From Sipunculus nudus (taxonomy: Eukaryota > Annelida > Sipuncula > Golfingiida > Sipunculidae), in the NCBI GenBank assembly GCA_026874595.1, contig CM049322.1:59021886-59085885 (forward strand): 64,000 nucleotides of DNA, in the 5' to 3' direction. Position numbers and translations under genes: made by a program. Each line of letters opens with the position of its first letter. Within the stretch, counting starts at the first letter, position 1. Shown here in pieces: positions 62,200 to 64,000 of this stretch. The notes below the pieces were generated by a model, which saw only the letters and a program-made list of their open reading frames with translations, searched no databases and was not told the DNA's origin.

Positions 62200-63007
62200 G
62201 TGTATACGACAAAAAACCTGTATTATAACAATTGAACAAAATAATAAGTGAGTAAACTTAAGGAAAGACATAATCTTCGTTACATACACCTCTCCCTCCT
62301 CGATATTGTTCAGTACTGGCCCACCTCTAATTTATAGCTAAAATAACGTAAATAACATCCTGCAGCACAGAAAAGTCACTAACACTATGGTTCGGAGCAA
62401 TAAACATATAAATAAATACATAAGTTTTATTCTTAGTTCTTTGGCTTTTTGCATTACAAATATACAGGCATCGTACACCGCGTATGGTTCTTAATTGTTA
62501 AGGGACCCGATTACCATCTGTTCTTTATAAAATAAAGGTAATCCCTTGGAGCTGTTATAAAAATAGTCCAGAAATGTTGATATGTTTTTGATATGTGAGG
62601 GGCCGCGAAAAAATATTCAAAACAAATTCAACAGGGGCATCTTGCAGCAACACAGCTAAGCCAGAGCTTTGCAAATGGTGTTTTGCGACAACTGACCTCT
62701 CTAAATACGCAAACCTGCAACCTGCAACCTAAGGTTACATGTTTTTTTTTCCATTTGTCAACATGGCTGTGTTTACAAATATGTTGTTGATAAAAAAATT
62801 CATATATCCTTCAATGAGGCCTTAAGAATTACCGACTTTTTCTGTGTATTCTTGTTCTATATCTCCATGGGATGGACCAGCATGGCCATTCAACATCTTT
62901 CTATATAATATTTGATGCACACCATAAAAAAGGCCATCAGTTTATCACTGCCACATGCAAAGTCGCCGTGTCGACACATGTAGTATGTATAATACCAGTC
63001 ACAGTAG

Positions 63008-63015
63008 TGACGTCA
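63008..63015. promoter_or_regulatory. CRE/ATF palindrome TGACGTCA (also 63315, 63622, 63929)
   Basis: Perfect octamer ending 50 bp before each tRNA-like body, present in every right-array unit at the same spacing as in the left array. Confidence 0.6.
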
Positions 63016-63064
63016 CTTCGCTGGTTCCAATGAAAGTGTGCTGATACACAGAGGAAGTTGGGGA

Positions 63065-63135
63065 TCCCTGTTAGCTCAGTGGTAGAGCAGACGACCGGCA
63101 ATCGGAGGGTCATGGGTTCGATTCCCATACGGGGT
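63065..63135 (+). tRNA. tRNA-like unit R1, anticodon position GGC
   Basis: 71 nt. Acceptor TCCCTGT/ACGGGGT (6 pairs, T-T at the end), D stem GCTC/GAGC, T stem ATGGG/CCCAT with loop TTCGATT. A box TAGCTCAGTGG and B box GGTTCGATTCC fit the consensus. The anticodon stem has two G-A/A-G mismatches at its top and the loop is CCGGCAA, with C at position 33 where U is nearly universal. Nominal anticodon GGC (Ala), but the G3:U70 pair of tRNA-Ala is absent. Probably tRNA-derived and not used in translation. Confidence 0.65.
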
Positions 63136-63143
63136 GATCCGAC

Positions 63144-63148
63144 TTTTT
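63144..63148 (+). terminator. Pol III T-run terminator (repeated each unit)
   Basis: TTTTT starts 9 nt after the tRNA-like body; repeats at 307 bp intervals. Together with A/B boxes it completes a Pol III unit. Confidence 0.65.
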
Positions 63149-63371
63149 CTGTGTATTCTTGTTCTATATCTCCATGGGATGGACCAGCATGGCCATTCAA
63201 CATCTTTCTATATAATATTTGATGCACACCATAAAAAAGGCCATCAGTTTATCACTGCCACATGCAAAGTCGCCGTGTCGACACATGTAGTATGTATAAT
63301 ACCAGTCACAGTAGTGACGTCACTTCGCTGGTTCCAATGAAAGTGTGCTGATACACAGAGGAAGTTGGGGA

Positions 63372-63442
63372 TCCCTGTTAGCTCAGTGGTAGAGCAGACG
63401 ACCGGCAATCGGAGGGTCATGGGTTCGATTCCCATACGGGGT
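63372..63442 (+). tRNA. tRNA-like unit R2
   Basis: Identical by eye to unit R1, 307 bp downstream, with the same boxes and terminator. Confidence 0.65.
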
Positions 63443-63678
63443 GATCCGACTTTTTCTGTGTATTCTTGTTCTATATCTCCATGGGATGGACCAGCATGGC
63501 CATTCAACATCTTTCTATATAATATTTGATGCACACCATAAAAAAGGCCATCAGTTTATCACTGCCACATGCAAAGTCGCCGTGTCGACACATGTAGTAT
63601 GTATAATACCAGTCACAGTAGTGACGTCACTTCGCTGGTTCCAATGAAAGTGTGCTGATACACAGAGGAAGTTGGGGA

Positions 63679-63749
63679 TCCCTGTTAGCTCAGTGGTAGA
63701 GCAGACGACCGGCAATCGGAGGGTCATGGGTTCGATTCCCATACGGGGT
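63679..63749 (+). tRNA. tRNA-like unit R3
   Basis: Identical by eye to units R1 and R2. Confidence 0.65.
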
Positions 63750-63985
63750 GATCCGACTTTTTCTGTGTATTCTTGTTCTATATCTCCATGGGATGGACCA
63801 GCATGGCCATTCAACATCTTTCTATATAATATTTGATGCACACCATAAAAAAGGCCATCAGTTTATCACTGCCACATGCAAAGTCGCCGTGTCGACACAT
63901 GTAGTATGTATAATACCAGTCACAGTAGTGACGTCACTTCGCTGGTTCCAATGAAAGTGTGCTGATACACAGAGGAAGTTGGGGA

Positions 63986-64000
63986 TCCCTGTTAGCTCAG
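63986..64000 (+). tRNA. tRNA-like unit R4, cut by window end
   Basis: First 15 nt of the next copy; the array continues outside the window. Confidence 0.6.

Larger units (their letters stand above)
60131..62830. other. Unassigned AT-rich sequence
   Basis: No gene recognised. Contains the (TA)n tracts at 60789-60840 and 62142-62190. A short duplication, tacttcaagcgac and actacatgtg-gctacagtatta-like text, lies near 60590-60760. Confidence 0.4.
62831..64000 (+). repeat. Right tRNA-bearing satellite array (307 bp unit, continues past window)
   Basis: Starts at ccgactttttctgtg, that is just after the missing tRNA-like body of a preceding unit. Bodies start at 63065, 63372, 63679 and 63986, a constant 307 bp period. 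The copies read as identical by eye, in contrast to the diverged left array. Orientation is opposite to the left array. Confidence 0.95.

Noticed and set aside
63065-63135. Functional tRNA-Ala(GGC)
   Set aside because: C33 instead of U33, mismatched anticodon stem and no G3:U70 pair; kept as tRNA-like only.

Overview
The window is AT-rich eukaryotic DNA with low gene density. It has long (TA)n microsatellites, several decayed non-LTR retrotransposons (LINEs), a Penelope-like remnant, tandem repeats and two intact intronless glycosyltransferase genes. There are no operons or bacterial-type genes. The retroelement mix (CR1/L2-like, L1/Tx1-like, Penelope-like), the tRNA-bearing satellite and a protamine-like/linker-histone-like relic fit an invertebrate metazoan. 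A bivalve or other lophotrochozoan is my best guess, not a firm identification.

Layout. 1.6-4.3 kb: nine ~305 bp units, each with a tRNA-like Pol III unit on the - strand. 5.2-7.2 kb: 5'-truncated L1/Tx1-like LINE (-). 9.16-15.4 kb: nearly full-length CR1-like LINE (-) with ORF1 and ORF2, both broken by a few stops and frameshifts. Its ORF1 starts with a DnaJ-type J-domain (HPD motif), then a Cys2-Cys2 zinc site, an SGNH esterase with a duplicated nucleophile block, and two CCHC knuckles. I know of no J-domain in a LINE ORF1; this is the most interesting item in the window. 18.5-30.2 kb: a segmental duplication with two intact GT31 genes (22.7-23.6 and 29.2-30.2 kb), each preceded at 2-4 kb by a copy of a ~530 bp conserved block. 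Two decayed LINE fragments (21.25-22.17 and 23.93-25.24 kb) sit around the first gene. 25.34-25.68 kb: three GC-richer 113 bp tandem repeats. 33.96-34.05 kb: a compact multi-hairpin block. 35.37-38.4 and 42.2-45.68 kb: two collinear copies of a ~3 kb noncoding block. 39.3-39.95 kb: a GC-rich relic of a basic chromosomal protein. 47.77-50.45 kb: L1/Tx1-like LINE (+) lacking its 3' end. 50.7-51.71 kb: Penelope-like GIY-YIG fragment (-). 56.5-56.9 and 59.9-60.1 kb: minisatellites. 62.83 kb to the end: the tRNA-like satellite again, now on the + strand, with 307 bp units that look identical.

Only the two GT31 genes look like functional protein-coding genes. They are predicted type II Golgi membrane enzymes adding a hexose in beta-1,3 linkage to glycans. 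Everything else is mobile-element debris, satellite or sequence I cannot assign. The two satellite arrays face each other as inverted repeats about 58.5 kb apart. Every unit keeps a perfect TGACGTCA (CRE) 50 bp upstream of the tRNA-like body, A and B boxes in most units, and a T-run terminator, so the satellite may be transcribed by RNA polymerase III.
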